A DNA stretch of 64,000 bases from Halolamina pelagica (GTDB lineage: Archaea; Halobacteriota; Halobacteria; Halobacteriales; Haloferacaceae). The position numbers and the translations under genes are program-made. Positions 28,611 through 39,145 of the stretch are shown in pieces (the stretch's first letter is position 1; each line of letters begins with the position of its first letter). The stretch covers positions 372,001 through 436,000 of the forward strand of contig NZ_LGUC01000001.1 in NCBI RefSeq assembly GCF_001307315.1. The letters are read 5' to 3'. The notes beneath the pieces were generated by a model. It had not been told where the DNA came from and searched no databases. It saw only the letters and a list, made by a program, of their open reading frames with translations.

Positions 28611-29531
28611 CGTTCCCCGCAGCGTGGACGTAGTAGTTGAACGCGTCGGTGTAGCTCGGCTCGACCGTCTCGACGGCCGTATCCTGGGGCGCGGCGGCCG
28701 CCACGTCCGCGAGGGTGGCGTCCGCCGCGAGGAACCCTCGGCGCTCGTCGCCGTGGTGGAACAGCCGGCCGTCGACGACGTGGGGCTCGACCGCGTCGGT
28801 TCCGGCGGGCCCCCCGACGAGACGGACCGTCTCGGGGACGCCGTCGAGCAGGGAGTCCGGCGCGTCAACCGCGGTGACGCCGTCGCCGGTCACGAACGCG
28901 ATGCGGTCGGCGAAGGCGGCGTCGACGGGCCGGTGGCTGGTGGCCACGACGGTCCCCCCGCCTCGACCCGCTCGCGGATGGCGCGGTGGAACGTCTGAAC
29001 CATCGAGAGATCGACGCCCGCCGTGGGTTCGTCGAGGAAGTACAGCGGCGTGTCGACCGCCAGCGCTAGCGCGAGTTCGAGCTTTCGCTTCATCCCCTCG
29101 GAGTAGTGCTTCGTGCGCTTCCCGAGGTCCGCGGCGAGGCCGAACGTCTCGACCAGGTCGCGCCAGCGGTCGGTGAACTCGGGGTGGAGGCTGCTGTAGA
29201 ACTCCGCGGTTTCCCGGCCCGAGAGGCTGTCGACGCTCGCCCCGCCCTGGAGCAGCAGGGAGAGCCCCCGGCCGCCGTCGGCGCCGACGGGGTCGCCGAA
29301 CAGCCGGATCTCGCCGTCGGTCGGCTCGACGCTGCCGGCGAGGCAGGACAGCAGCACCGTCTTCCCGGTGCCGTTGGGGCCCATCAGCAGCAGCGCCTCG
29401 TTCTCTCGGACCGTGAGGTCGACGCCGTCGAGCACGCCATCGTCGCCGAAACGCTTGCGGACGTTTCGGGCCTCGACGGCGGGAGCGCCGGCCTCCGCGG
29501 CCGGATCGGGGACGGTCGTCTCGGGGCTCAC
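28603..29531 (-). CDS. ABC-2 type exporter ATPase (split by one deletion)
   Basis: About 309 residues. Walker A is MGPNGTGKTVLL, the signature region HYSEGMKRKLELALAL (SEGMK in place of SGGQ) and Walker B LYFLDEPTAGVD. One base is missing in the C6 run 28954-28959; beyond it the frame continues VVATSHRPVDAAFADRIAF, the H-loop. The C-terminal ~100 residues form an accessory domain. It overlaps the permease gene by 4 bases. Likely exports a small molecule or peptide together with the permease at 29528-30379. Confidence 0.88.
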
Positions 29532-30379
29532 TGGATCTCACCCCGGTAGAGCGAGCGACGGGTCGCAACGACGGCGAGACCACCCCCGGCGGCGGCGTAG
29601 GCCGCGAGCAAGCCGAGGAACCGGCCGCCGGTCGGTGCCGCTGGGTCGGCCAGCCCGGCTCTCGCCCAGTCGCTGACGGGGACGAGGTGATACACCGCGA
29701 GGCGGGTCGCGAGCCCGTTGGGGACGTAGTTCACGAACTCGGCGGCCGAGGCGACCATCCCGGGCTGGACGCCGTTGTAGCCCGTGAGGAAGAACGCGAG
29801 CAGCACCAGCGTGATGGTGATGATGCTCGCGAACTTGGGTTCGGGGACCGCCGCGACGAGCACCACCGCGATGCTCGCCGCGAACAGGCCGAGCGCGAGC
29901 AGCCCCAGCGCCACCACCGGCAGCGAGAGCGCCGACCGCAGTTCGAAATTCGCGCCGGTGGCGACGCCGACGCCGAGGACGACGCCGACGGCGACGGCCG
30001 CGAACGCGTAGGCGGCCGCGAACCGGCCCAGGAAATCCGCGCCCGGCGAGACGGGGAGCGCGCGGAACTGCGCGTACCGCCCGCCCTCGACGTCGGCGAC
30101 CAGCGACTGGGAGAACGTGTTCAGGAACACCACCAGTGCCGCGAACGTGCCGTAGGAGACGGCGTTGATGGCCTTGACGAGCCCGACCGTTTCGGCGCGC
30201 ATCGCGCTCGTGTCTATCAGCAGGTACACCGTCAACAGGTAGAACAGCGCCGGGAACGCGACCGCCCAGAAGACGACGGCGCCGTTCCGCCGGAGCGTCC
30301 GCAGCGCGCGTGCAGCGAACGCGCCGGTCTGTTCGAGGAACCGGCCCGCGTCCGGGACGCGGCGAGTGTCGGTGCTCAT
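29528..30379 (-). CDS. ABC-2 type exporter permease
   Basis: 283 residues with six membrane helices and a large first loop, first gene of the minus-strand operon. It starts MSTDTRRVPDAGRFLEQTG. Typical ABC-2 features are an amphipathic N-terminal helix (FAARALRTLRRNGAVVFWAV), a loop with QFRALPVSPGADFLGRF, and helices ending in LTGYNGVQPGMVASAAEF. The frame is intact. Substrate unknown. Confidence 0.85.
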   Translation of the reverse strand: MSTDTRRVPDAGRFLEQTGAFAARALRTLRRNGAVVFWAVAFPALFYLLTVYLLIDTSAMRAETVGLVKAINAVSYGTFAALVVFLNTFSQSLVADVEGGRYAQFRALPVSPGADFLGRFAAAYAFAAVAVGVVLGVGVATGANFELRSALSLPVVALGLLALGLFAASIAVVLVAAVPEPKFASIITITLVLLAFFLTGYNGVQPGMVASAAEFVNYVPNGLATRLAVYHLVPVSDWARAGLADPAAPTGGRFLGLLAAYAAAGGGLAVVATRRSLYRGEIQ

Positions 30380-30499
30380 GACGTTCGATGCTCCCGACCG
30401 AACCGGCAAATAGGTTTGTGTTCTAAATTTAGTTTGGAGCGCAAACCATATAGTCAACACTCCGAACAATTCGGTGTGGGCGCGAACTGTGACGACACG
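30380..30499. promoter_or_regulatory. Divergent promoter with inverted repeat
   Basis: Between the ABC operon (minus) and the flavin monooxygenase (plus). GGTTTG (30413-30418) and CAAACC (30442-30447) form an inverted repeat; GTTTG at 30432-30436 adds a shorter arm. An AT-rich CTAAATTTAG lies between the arms and CATATAG follows. Placed between two divergent genes, it is a likely operator for the operon's winged-helix regulator. Confidence 0.45.
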
Positions 30500-31608
30500 A
30501 TGGCACCGACGGAGGCATCCGACGTCCTGATCGTCGGCGGCGGGCTCGCGGGGCTGACCCTCGCGAACTACCTGTCGCGACAGGGGCGGGAGCCCCTGAT
30601 CGTCGAGCGGGCGCCCGAGTGGCGCGGCGGGGGCTACGGCATCGGCCTCTGGGCGGACGGGATCGACGTACTCGACGAAATCGATCGGCTGGAGACCGTC
30701 CGCGAACGGGCGGCCGATCCCTCGGCGTTCGAGGTCCGCTCCAGCGACCGCAGCGTGCTGACCCGGACGAGGGTTCCGACCGAGGAGACGTTGCTGCTCG
30801 CGGTCCACCGCGGCGACCTCCACGCCGCGCTCCGGGAGTCGGTCCCGGACGACTGGGTCCGGATGGGCACCGAACCCGCGCGCATCGAAGAGCACGCCGA
30901 CGGGGTCGACGTGACGTTCGACGACGGCACGGGCGGCACGTTCGACCTCGTCGTCGGCGCCGACGGCGTCCACTCGACGGTTCGCGAGCAGTGCTTCGCC
31001 GACTGGACGCTCGCGGAGCGGGACACCTACGTCTGGTCGCTCTGGGCGCCACAGGACGTCGACCTCGAGAGCGACATGGTGAGCGTATGGGGCCGGGTAG
31101 CGAGGGGTTCGTCGCCCGCGTCGGCGACCGCGTGGGGTTCAACCTCGCCGCGCGACTGGACTCACGTCCCGACGACCCCCGCGACGAACTCCGCCGACAG
31201 GCCGCCGCGATCGGCTGGAAACTGCCCGACCTGCTCGCCGGCACCGACGACGAGCCGTTCTTCGATCGCGTGCGCGAGGTGAGTTGCGGGTCCTGGCACA
31301 GCGACCGCGTCGCCCTGATCGGCGACGCCGTCCACGCCGTCCACCCCATCTCCGGGATGGGGGGCTCGCTCGCGCTAGGGGACGCCCGCGTGCTCGCACA
31401 GGAGCTCGCCACCGGCGATCCGCCCGGCGCGCTGGCCGAGTTCGAGCGACGGCGCCGGCCGGCCGCCAAGCGCGTGCAGCGCGAAGCGCGCTTCGAGGCG
31501 GCGACGATGTTCGTCGAGTCGTCGACACTGCGACGACTTAGGGACGGCGTGGTCGAACACACGCCGCTGTTCGACTGGTTCCTGCGGCGAGGGACGAGAG
31601 AGAGCTGA
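30500..31608 (+). CDS. FAD-dependent monooxygenase (split by one deletion)
   Basis: PHBH-type flavin hydroxylase, about 369 residues. The Rossmann start VLIVGGGLAGLTLANYLSRQ, the second FAD motif VVGADGVHSTVRE and the third GDAVHAVHPISGMGGSLALG are all present. One base is missing in the G4 run 31089-31092. Relatives hydroxylate aromatic or isoprenoid compounds; some haloarchaeal ones are labelled geranylgeranyl-reductase-like or carotenoid oxygenases, and I cannot decide the substrate. It shares a promoter region with the ABC exporter, so both may respond to one toxic compound. Confidence 0.86.
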
Positions 31609-31691
31609 TCGGGGGAGAGCGCTGCCCGACGTGCGGAGTGCTGCGCGTCGGCGCCCCACAAGAAGGCCTGTTCGAAGCAGCGTCGACCGCG

Positions 31692-32081
31692 TTATATGAC
31701 GCGGTTCTGGAGGTAGTCGAGGTGCTTCGCGTTGTAGACGATCTTGACCTCGTCGGTGGCCGGCGAGCCGATACAGGTCAGGCGGACGTCCTTCTCCTCG
31801 ACCTCCTCGTCGCTGAGGATCTGCTGCATGTCCATGTCGATCTCGCCCTCCTTCGCGATGGCGGCGCAGTTCGCACACGCGCCGGCGCGGCAGGAGAACG
31901 GCCAGTCGTACCCCTGGGCCTCGGCGGCCTCAAGGATGTACTCGCCCTGGTTCACTTCGAGCGTGCCGTAGTCCTCGCCGTCGAGGCCCGCGTCGGCGGC
32001 CTGCTCGAACAGATCGTCGTCGTCCATCGACCAGCCGTGGTCGTCAAGCACTTCGTAGTTGAGGTATTCGACGGTTGGCAT
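31692..32081 (-). CDS. Halobacterial plant-type 2Fe-2S ferredoxin
   Basis: Soluble electron carrier, 129 residues from [17 protein letters not shown], the standard haloarchaeal start; an ATG five codons upstream is less likely. Cluster cysteines lie in CRAGACANC and in LTCIGSP further on. The acidic N-terminal insertion ([20 protein letters not shown]) is the halophilic addition known from Haloarcula ferredoxin. It probably serves the 2-oxoacid:ferredoxin oxidoreductases. Monocistronic. Confidence 0.95.
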   Translation of the reverse strand: MPTVEYLNYEVLDDHGWSMDDDDLFEQAADAGLDGEDYGTLEVNQGEYILEAAEAQGYDWPFSCRAGACANCAAIAKEGEIDMDMQQILSDEEVEEKDVRLTCIGSPATDEVKIVYNAKHLDYLQNRVI

Positions 32082-32207
32082 CACCCCGATGTTCACCTGC
32101 CACCGTATAGGGTTTTGTGGTTCTCCCCGAAAATCGGCCGTCTCAGTGGATTAGGCGAGCCAAAACCCGCCAAACGGCTTTTGGCGGTGGCGGCCGAAGT
32201 CGGAAGA

Positions 32208-32708
32208 TCAGCCGCGTAGCCGGAATCGGTCGACCGCTTCGCGGTGTTCGCGGTCCCACGTCAACGCGCGCTCGGCGGTCCACTCGACGGGGTCGATCGC
32301 GGTCTCGGCGACGCGCTCGGCGTCGGCGACGCTGCCCCCGCGCGCGAGCGTCACGTGCGGGACGTAGTTCTCGCCCTCCAGGTCGTCGACGACCGGGAAC
32401 TCCCGACAGAGCCGACGGTGCAGCTGCCGGATCCCCTCGCTCTCGACGCTGAGGTACACCACGGGGCCGCGGCCGTCGGGTGGATCGGCGAAGTAGTCGA
32501 CGCCGTCGATGCGGACGGGGAACGGCTTCGTCCCGTCGAGGATCCGGCGGAGGCGCTCGCGGACGCCACCGCCGCCCCGTTGCCACGTGTCGGCCTCGAT
32601 CCGCTTGACGACGAGCGTGTGGCGCCCACGCACCTGCTCGAAGGGGGTGAGTTTCGGGTGGAGGCGGTCGGCGAGGCGTTCGACCGCCGGCGGAACCCGG
32701 AGGTTCAC
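32208..32708 (-). CDS. 2'-5' RNA ligase / cyclic phosphodiesterase family protein
   Basis: 166 residues with the two HxT motifs of the 2H phosphoesterase superfamily: GRHTLVVKRI and YVPHVTLARGG. Members join tRNA half-molecules in vitro or open 2',3'-cyclic phosphates. Length is normal for the family and the frame is intact. It stands alone between the ferredoxin and a small membrane protein. Confidence 0.8.
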   Translation of the reverse strand: MNLRVPPAVERLADRLHPKLTPFEQVRGRHTLVVKRIEADTWQRGGGGVRERLRRILDGTKPFPVRIDGVDYFADPPDGRGPVVYLSVESEGIRQLHRRLCREFPVVDDLEGENYVPHVTLARGGSVADAERVAETAIDPVEWTAERALTWDREHREAVDRFRLRG

Positions 32709-32805
32709 TGCGGCTGCGAAACGGCGGTGCTGTCGGCGCGACGGTTCACGGCGAAAGCTGGGCGGTCGGCAGTAAAAAGCGCGTCGTCGGCGTCTCGCGG
32801 GAGCG

Positions 32806-32997
32806 TTAGATCCGGTCGAGCAGCCAGAGGATCACCAGCACGATGATCGCGATCCCGAGCAGGTCCGGGATCAGGCCGAGCAGGCCGGTGAACAGCTCGA
32901 GCACCTCACCGAGCAGCTCGATCACCAGCCACGCCACCACGAGCACCAGTATCAGCTTCAGCAGGTCCTCGGCTTCGAGGTTCCCTCGCGTGTTCAT
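32806..32997 (-). CDS. Small two-helix membrane protein, probably DUF7554
   Basis: 63 residues from MNTRGNLEAEDLLKL, followed by two hydrophobic helices (about 15-33 and 40-60) and the C-terminal LVILWLLDRI. I recall the same layout in a haloarchaeal family (DUF7554). The ATG at 32997 is preferred to one nine codons upstream. Function unknown. Confidence 0.65.
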   Translation of the reverse strand: MNTRGNLEAEDLLKLILVLVVAWLVIELLGEVLELFTGLLGLIPDLLGIAIIVLVILWLLDRI

Positions 32998-33145
32998 GGG
33001 AGATAGCTCGCGCCGGGTACGCAAAAAGGGCTATGGCCGTTTCGAGCACGCTCCGGACTGGAAATGGTGGTTTCGAAACACGATGGGGGCGCTCGAAAGT
33101 TGGGACGGCAACGCATTTACTCCGGGGCGACGCACGTTCGAACGA

Positions 33146-34333
33146 ATGGATCCACGGACCCACCTCCCCGGCCGATCTTGTCGTGGGGGCGCCGCCCCGT
33201 CCGACGCCTCGTGCTGGAGGGCCCGTGTCCTCGCGATCGTACTGACGCTCCTGCTCGTCAGCTCGGGCGTCGGCGCCGCCGCGGAGTTCCCCGCGTTCCA
33301 GACCGGCGACGTCGAGACGGACAGGGTCGTACTCGAGGCCGCCGTCGACGAGAACGGCGACGCCCGGTGGAGCATCGAGTACCGCGTCGCGCTCGACGAT
33401 CAGAACACCACCGAAGCGTTCGAGAGCCTCCAGCAGGACATCGAGCAGAACACCAGCGACTACCGGGGCCAGTTCGCCTCGCGCATGGAGTCGACGGTCG
33501 CGGCCGCCGAGAACGCGACTGGCCGGGAGATGGCCGTCGAGAACGTCACCGTCGAGGCGCGCACGAGCCCGCTCAGCGGCGAGTACGGCATCATCCGCTA
33601 CAGCTTCGACTGGGTCGGGTTCGCGGCGGTGTCCGAGGGCCAGATCGCCGCCGGCGACGCGCTGGCGGGACTGTTCCTCGACGCCGACACCGAACTCACG
33701 ATCAGTTGGCCCGACGGGTACGTCGTGAACGTGGTCGATCCCGAGCCCGACCGCGAAGGCGAGAACTCGGTGACGTGGACTGGCCCCGCGAGTTCGACGT
33801 TGGCCAGCCACAGGTCGTGCTCCGTCCGGAAGGCGGGACCCCGCCGTTGGGCGCGATCGTCGGCATCGTGCTGTTCGCCGGCGCCGGCGTCGTCTGGTAC
33901 TACCGCCGCCAGCAGGCGGCGCGGGCTCGCGAGGCGTCGCAGGGCGGTACCCCGGTCGGTGCCGAGCCAACCCCGGTGACGCGCCCACCAGTGACGCGTC
34001 GGGTGATACGCCCGCCGACGCGGCCACGGACAGCGGCGACGGCTTGGCCGCCGCAGCCGCTGGCGGTGACGGGCCGGACGATCCCGTGCCGGCAGACGAC
34101 ACCCCGAGGAGCTGCTCAGCCCGGAGGAGCGCGTGATGCGCCTCCTGGAACGAAACGGCGGCCGGATGAAGCAGAAAGCGGTGACCGAGGAGCTCGACTG
34201 GAGCGCCGCCCGCACGAGTCAGGTCGTCGGCGACCTCCGCGATGCCGGGAAAGTCGAGTCGTTCCGGCTCGGCCGGGAGAACGTGCTGAAGTTCCCCAAC
34301 GACGAGGACGATTCCCCGCCCTCGCCGCGTTAA
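33146..34333 (+). CDS. Membrane-anchored protein with C-terminal winged helix, DUF7345-like (split by three deletions)
   Basis: About 396 residues. Signal segment or first helix at residues ~27-50 (VLAIVLTLLLVSSGVGAAAE). A beta-rich extracellular domain follows (WSIEYRVALDDQNTTEAFES, RYSFDWVGFAA). A second helix (GAIVGIVLFAGAGVVWYYRR), an acidic linker and a C-terminal winged helix (ERVMRLLERNGGRMKQKAVT, SAARTSQVVGDLRDAG) complete it. Bases are missing at the C4 runs 33784-33787, 33971-33974 and 34102-34105. The extracellular sensor joined to a cytoplasmic DNA-binding domain suggests a one-component membrane regulator. The family name is from memory. Confidence 0.75.
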
Positions 34334-34405
34334 GCTGGGTTAATCGGGGTGAAGCCGGCTGGAGTGAGTAGACGGTTTTTACGGGTGGGTCGTTACGTAT
34401 CGGGT

Positions 34406-35461
34406 GTGAACCGAATCGCAATCGTCGTCATCACGCTCGCCGTGGTCGCCGGCAGCGTCCCTGCCGCCGCGACGCTGTCCGGCGCGCAGGCCACGCCGGA
34501 GGACGGCCCGGCACCCGGTGCCGCGTTCGCGGGCGTCGTCGACGTCCAACAGGCCGAAGTCGACAGCGAGGTCGCCAAGCGCTCGCTCGACCGACAGTTC
34601 GCGGCCGCCGAGTCCAACGGCTCGAAGGCCCGGATCGTCGCCGAGCAGCAGGGCCGCCTCCAGGAGCGGTTGAACGAACTCGAGGCCGAGAAGGCCCGCC
34701 TCGAGCGCGCCCACGAGAACGGCAGCATCGGGCAGGCGCAGTACCAGGCCCGACTCGCCGCGCTGGCCGCCCAGCTCCGGGCGGTCGAGCGACGGGCCAA
34801 TCAGACCGCGACTGTCGCCGACTCGCTGCCCGAGGAAGCGCTTCGGGCCCAGGGCGCGAACGTGAGCCAGGTCCGGTCGGTGGCCCAGCAGGCCAACCGC
34901 GCCGGCGGCGGTGAGATGGCCGAGGCGGCCCGTGCGATCGCCGGCGAGGACGTCGGGAACGGGCTCGGTCCGCCCAACGACACCGCGCGCGGTCCGCCCA
35001 ACGACTCCGCAGTTGGCCCGCCCGACGGCGAGAACCCGTCCGATAGATCAAGACCGAACCAGAACGACTCCACGACTGGGCCACCGGACGGATCCGGTCA
35101 GGACGCCCAGAACCGGACAGTGAACCGCTCATCGCCCGGTAACGGCGACAAACCCGTGACAGGGGATAGCCCGGCGAACTCGACTGACGGGAACAACGAG
35201 ACGGTCGGCGCCGGCAGCCAGGCACCGAATGACGGCAATGAAGCCCCCAACGACAGTAGCCAGGGGCGGAACGACGGTACTGAGGTGCCGAACGACGGCA
35301 GCCAAGCGCCGAACGGAACCACCGGCTCGCCGAACAGCACCACGGCGGGCACCCCGGCTCCAGGGACGGATGCCCCCGAGGCCGGCAACGGCTCCGCAGC
35401 CGGCGCCGGCGAGGCGCCCCAGAACGGGACCACGACGGTGACGGCGACGACGACGCCTTAG
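34406..35461 (+). CDS. Secreted coiled-coil protein with long Asn/Pro/Gly-rich tail
   Basis: 351 residues from the GTG at 34406. A signal peptide ([20 protein letters not shown]) comes first, then a charged coiled coil at ~50-125 ([20 protein letters not shown]), then a helical segment ending at ~185. After that come about 160 residues of low complexity with repeated GPPNDT/GPPNDS, GSQAPND and PNGTTG units and many N-x-S/T sequons. This is a probable N-glycosylated surface protein; a C-terminal anchor is not seen. The overall plan resembles haloarchaeal DUF7096-type proteins, with low certainty. Its stop overlaps the convergent uvrB stop. Confidence 0.7.
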   Translation: MNRIAIVVITLAVVAGSVPAAATLSGAQATPEDGPAPGAAFAGVVDVQQAEVDSEVAKRSLDRQFAAAESNGSKARIVAEQQGRLQERLNELEAEKARLERAHENGSIGQAQYQARLAALAAQLRAVERRANQTATVADSLPEEALRAQGANVSQVRSVAQQANRAGGGEMAEAARAIAGEDVGNGLGPPNDTARGPPNDSAVGPPDGENPSDRSRPNQNDSTTGPPDGSGQDAQNRTVNRSSPGNGDKPVTGDSPANSTDGNNETVGAGSQAPNDGNEAPNDSSQGRNDGTEVPNDGSQAPNGTTGSPNSTTAGTPAPGTDAPEAGNGSAAGAGEAPQNGTTTVTATTTP

Positions 35462-37518
35462 AACTCCGCGTCCGGTTCGGGCGCGACGCCCTCGTCACCG
35501 CCGTCGAGGTCGAACTCCTGTCTGAGTTCCCTGATCCGGTCGCGGATGTCCGCCGCGAGTTCGAACTCGAGGTTGTCGGCGGCGGCCTCCATACGTTCCT
35601 CCAACTGCTCGATCTGTCGAGCGGCGGCGTCGGCGTCGCCCACCTCGGCGTTCGCGGCGCCGGAGGCGTCGGTTTTGCTCCCCGGGAGGTTCGTCTCGCC
35701 GATCGCCTTCTCGATCGTCGTCGGTTCGAAGCCGTTGTCCTCGTTGTAGCGCTGCTGGATCGCCCGGCGGCGGCGGGTCTCCTCGATCGCGCTCCGCATC
35801 GCGTCCGTGCGCTCGTCGGCGTACAGCACCACCTCGCCGTTGACGTTCCGCGCCGCACGCCCCATCGTCTGGACCAGCATCGTCTCCGAGCGCAGGAACC
35901 CCTCCTGATCGGCGTCGAGGATGGCGACGAGGCTGACCTCGGGGATGTCCAGCCCCTCACGCAGGAGGTTGATGCCGACGAGCACGTCGATCTCGCCGAG
36001 TCGGAGCGACCGAATGATCTCGTGGCGCTCCAGCGTGTCCGTCTCGTCGTGCATGTACGCGACGTTCACGCCCGCCTCTTCGAGGTACTCGGTGAGATCC
36101 TCGGCCATCCGCTTGGTGAGCGTGGTTACCAGCGTGCGCTCGTCGCGCTCGATGCGGTCGTCGATGCGCTCCATCAGGTCCTCGATCTGGCTCTCGGCGC
36201 TCGTGACCTCGACCGCGGGGTCGACGAGGTGGGTCGGGCGCACGATCTGTTCGACGATCTGGTCGGAGTGCTCGCGCTCGTACTCCCCCGGCGTCGCCGA
36301 GACGTACAGCGTCTCGTCGGTCTTCTCCTCGAACTCCTCGAACGTGAGCGGGCGGTTGTCGTACGCCGTCGGGAGGCGGAACCCGTTCTCGACCAGCGAG
36401 TCCTTGCGTGATTTGTCGCCCTCGAACTGCCCGCGGATCTGGGGTAGCGTCTGGTGGGACTCGTCGACGACGGTGAGGAAGTCGTCGGGGAAGTAGTCGA
36501 GCAGCGTGTAGGGGGCTTCGCCCTGCTCGCGATCGGAGAGGTGGACGGAGTAGTTCTCGATCCCCGAGCAGTAGCCCGTCTCCTGCAGCATCTCGAGGTC
36601 GAACGTCGTGCGCTCCTCGATGCGCTGGGCGGCGACGAGGTCGCCCTGTCGCTCGAAGTGGCGCACGCGGTCCTCCATCAGGTCCTCGATCTCGGCCATC
36701 GCCTCCTGCAGGCGCTCCTCCGGGATCGAGTAGTGCTCCGCGGGGTGCAGCAGCACCGCCGGTTCCTCGCTGACGACCTCGCCCTCCAGGGTGTTCACCT
36801 TCCGGATGCGGTCGATCTCGTCGCCCCAGAACTCAACACGCACTGCATACCGGCCGTACATCGGGAAGATCTCGACCGTGTCGCCCCGGACCCGAAACGT
36901 GCCCTGGGTGAAGTCCACGTCGTTGCGCTCGTAGTTCAGGTCGACCAGTTGGCCCAGCAGTTCGTCGCGACCGATCTCCTCGCCCTGCTCGAGTCGCAAC
37001 GACATGTCGACGTAGTTTCGCGGGTCACCCAGCCCGTAGATCGCCGAGACGGAGGCGACGACGATCACGTCCTCGCGGGTCAGGAGCGAACGCGTCGCGG
37101 AGTGGCGCAGTCGGTCGATCTCGTCGTTGATCGAGGCGTCCTTCTCGATGAACGTGTCCGACTGCTCGACGTACGCCTCGGGCTGGTAGTAGTCGTAGTA
37201 GGAGACGAAGTACTCGACGGCGTTGTCCGGGAACAGTTCGCGGAACTCCTCGTACAGTTGGGCCGCGAGCGTCTTGTTGTGGGCGATGACGAGCGTGGGT
37301 TTCTGGATCTCCTCGATCGTCCACGAGACGGTGTTGGTCTTCCCCGAGCCGGTCACGCCCAGCAGCGTCTGTCGGTCCATCCCCTCACGATAGCCCGTGG
37401 CCAACTGCTCGATCGCCTCGGGCTGATCGCCCGCGGGCTCGAAGGGGGCGTCGACGCGGAACGGACGCTCGGCGTCCGGCCGGTCAGGGGAGAGCGGACC
37501 GCTCTCGGAGTCGCTCAT
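35458..37518 (-). CDS. uvrB: Excinuclease ABC subunit B
   Basis: Damage-verifying helicase-like subunit of bacterial-type nucleotide excision repair, 686 residues, intact. Walker A is [13 protein letters not shown], the beta-hairpin region is [20 protein letters not shown] with the family reading FVSYYDYYQ, Walker B/DEAD equivalent [15 protein letters not shown], motif [21 protein letters not shown], motif [11 protein letters not shown], and the UvrC-interacting UVR domain near the C-terminus ([20 protein letters not shown]). UvrABC is known in haloarchaea and was acquired from bacteria. The partners uvrA and uvrC are not in the window. Confidence 0.97.
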   Translation of the reverse strand: MSDSESGPLSPDRPDAERPFRVDAPFEPAGDQPEAIEQLATGYREGMDRQTLLGVTGSGKTNTVSWTIEEIQKPTLVIAHNKTLAAQLYEEFRELFPDNAVEYFVSYYDYYQPEAYVEQSDTFIEKDASINDEIDRLRHSATRSLLTREDVIVVASVSAIYGLGDPRNYVDMSLRLEQGEEIGRDELLGQLVDLNYERNDVDFTQGTFRVRGDTVEIFPMYGRYAVRVEFWGDEIDRIRKVNTLEGEVVSEEPAVLLHPAEHYSIPEERLQEAMAEIEDLMEDRVRHFERQGDLVAAQRIEERTTFDLEMLQETGYCSGIENYSVHLSDREQGEAPYTLLDYFPDDFLTVVDESHQTLPQIRGQFEGDKSRKDSLVENGFRLPTAYDNRPLTFEEFEEKTDETLYVSATPGEYEREHSDQIVEQIVRPTHLVDPAVEVTSAESQIEDLMERIDDRIERDERTLVTTLTKRMAEDLTEYLEEAGVNVAYMHDETDTLERHEIIRSLRLGEIDVLVGINLLREGLDIPEVSLVAILDADQEGFLRSETMLVQTMGRAARNVNGEVVLYADERTDAMRSAIEETRRRRAIQQRYNEDNGFEPTTIEKAIGETNLPGSKTDASGAANAEVGDADAAARQIEQLEERMEAAADNLEFELAADIRDRIRELRQEFDLDGGDEGVAPEPDAEF

Positions 37519-37630
37519 TACCGGACACAGGGGCTCGTAGAACTTGAGGAACCCGGTCGCGGGGGTCGGCCACGAGCAGCGGCGGGCGTCGTGACAGACT
37601 CACTGCAAATATTCGTTTCAGCGAGAAGTT

Positions 37631-38626
37631 ATGCTCCGCGCGGCCCGAATGTCGGGTATGCTCATCGCCGGCACCGACGACGGTGTCTACCGACTGGACG
37701 GGATCGACGAGGAAGGCGGCGCGACGGTTCGGGAAGTCCTCGACGCGACGGGAGTGATGCGGCTCCGGACGTTCGAGGCGTTCGACGGCGTCTTCGCGGC
37801 GACCGCCGAGGGGCTGTTCCACTCCCCGGACGGCGAGTCGTGGACCGATCTGTCCGTCCCCGAAGAGTCCGTCTACTCGGTCGCCGCCGGGCCGGACGGC
37901 CGACTGTACGCTGGGACCCGCCCGGCACACGTCTACGTCGCCGAGAGCGTCGACGACGCCACGCTCCGGGACGGTCCGGCGTGGCGCGAACTCGACGGCT
38001 TTCAGGACCTCCCGTCGCGTTCCGAGTGGCAGCTCCCCCGGCACGACGACCTCGCGCAGGTCCGGGACCTGTACGTCCCCGCCGACGAGCCGGGACGGGT
38101 GATCGCCGGCGTCGAAGTCGGCGGCGTCCACCTGAGCGACGACGGCGGGGAGACGTGGAGCGAACGGCGCGAGGGGGTGGACGACGACATCCACGAGCTC
38201 CACCTCGTCGACCGGCGGGAGCTCCTCGCCGCCACCGGGTTCGGGCTGTTCCACACGACCGACGCCGGCCGCTCGTGGACGCGGCTGGACGACGGGTACG
38301 ACCAGCGCTACTTCCGTGCGGCGGCGGCCGTCGACGGCGACCTCTACGCCGGCGCCAACATCGCCCACACGGCAACGTGGAGCGAGGACGACGCCGACCC
38401 CGCGCTGTTCGTCTGCCGCGACGGCGAGTCGCTGGAGCCGGTCGACCACGCCCGGCCCGACGAGACGGTCACCGGGCTGACCGCGGTGCACGGGCGGCTG
38501 GCGGCCGCGACGTACCACGGAACAGTGCTGCTGGGCGGGGCCGACGGCTGGCGCGTCGTCGGCGAGCTCCCGCCGGTCGAGGGACCCTCGGGGAGCTACA
38601 CCCCGCTCTGCTGGGTCGATAGCTGA
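37631..38626 (+). CDS. Beta-propeller protein with BNR/YCF48-like repeats
   Basis: 331 residues built from repeated units such as GLFHSPDGESWTDLSVPEES, HLSDDGGETWSERREGV and GLFHTTDAGRSWTRLDDGYD, each with the SxDGxxW Asp-box. This fold resembles sialidase-like or photosystem-assembly beta-propellers; the partner is unknown. It has no signal peptide, so it is likely cytoplasmic. The true start may be the later ATG at 37658 (MLIAGTDDGVYRLDG), which begins the first blade. Confidence 0.75.
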   Translation: MLRAARMSGMLIAGTDDGVYRLDGIDEEGGATVREVLDATGVMRLRTFEAFDGVFAATAEGLFHSPDGESWTDLSVPEESVYSVAAGPDGRLYAGTRPAHVYVAESVDDATLRDGPAWRELDGFQDLPSRSEWQLPRHDDLAQVRDLYVPADEPGRVIAGVEVGGVHLSDDGGETWSERREGVDDDIHELHLVDRRELLAATGFGLFHTTDAGRSWTRLDDGYDQRYFRAAAAVDGDLYAGANIAHTATWSEDDADPALFVCRDGESLEPVDHARPDETVTGLTAVHGRLAAATYHGTVLLGGADGWRVVGELPPVEGPSGSYTPLCWVDS

Positions 38627-38814
38627 ACGGCGCCCCCGGGTGGATGACGAACGGCTGCGGTTGCGAGCCGTCGGGTCCACCTCCCCCGTGGGCCGACTCC
38701 TGACTACGAGCGAAAACTGGCGGACTGAGAGTTCAGTGAAACAGCGGTGTCGTCGGGGTGCCATCGGAAACGGCCGGCCGAACGGCTTTCACCCTCCGAG
38801 TCGAACGGCCGCAC

Positions 38815-39087
38815 ATGACTCGAGAGGAACTCCAGACTGCGAGCGAGGAGCTGCGCCAGGCGAGCACCGCCGCGTCGGACGAGGCGGCTCAACGCCGGCT
38901 GTACGACCTCTCCGATCAGTTCGCGACGCTGGCCGCCGCGGAGAACGGGCCCGATCACGGCCGGCTCGCCCGCCACCTGAACGCGCTGAGCGAACTCCGC
39001 GACGGCGCCGGCGAGGACGTGACCGCCCACATCGACGCCGCCGAGACGGCGATTACGGCCTACCGTGAGACGGTCGACGGGGTGTAG
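38815..39087 (+). CDS. Small helical haloarchaeal protein, probably DUF7553
   Basis: 90 residues, all-helical and acidic, from MTREELQTASEELRQASTAA. The motif DHGRLARHLNALSELRD is one I associate with a haloarchaeal family (DUF7553). No signal or membrane segment. The ATG at 38815 follows a plain promoter. Function unknown. The 188 bases before it (38627-38814) hold nothing I recognise. Confidence 0.65.
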   Translation: MTREELQTASEELRQASTAASDEAAQRRLYDLSDQFATLAAAENGPDHGRLARHLNALSELRDGAGEDVTAHIDAAETAITAYRETVDGV

Positions 39088-39104
39088 CCCGATCCCGCCG
39101 CCGC

Positions 39105-39130
39105 AACCCCCGTGTTTCGAGTGGAGAAAC
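39105..39130 (-). repeat. Isolated origin-recognition-box (ORB)-like element
   Basis: Read on the minus strand: TTTCTCCACTCGAAACACGG followed by GGGTT. It is nearly identical to the boxes around orc1 (51421-51447 and 53290-53316) but lies about 12 kb away, between two convergent genes. A candidate Orc1/Cdc6 binding site. Confidence 0.5.
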
Positions 39131-39145
39131 TGAAACGTTCGCGCG

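Noticed and set aside
38758..39068. Arg-rich alternative frame over the DUF7553-like gene
   Set aside because: The acidic frame starting at 38815 matches a haloarchaeal pattern; the other is its shadow.
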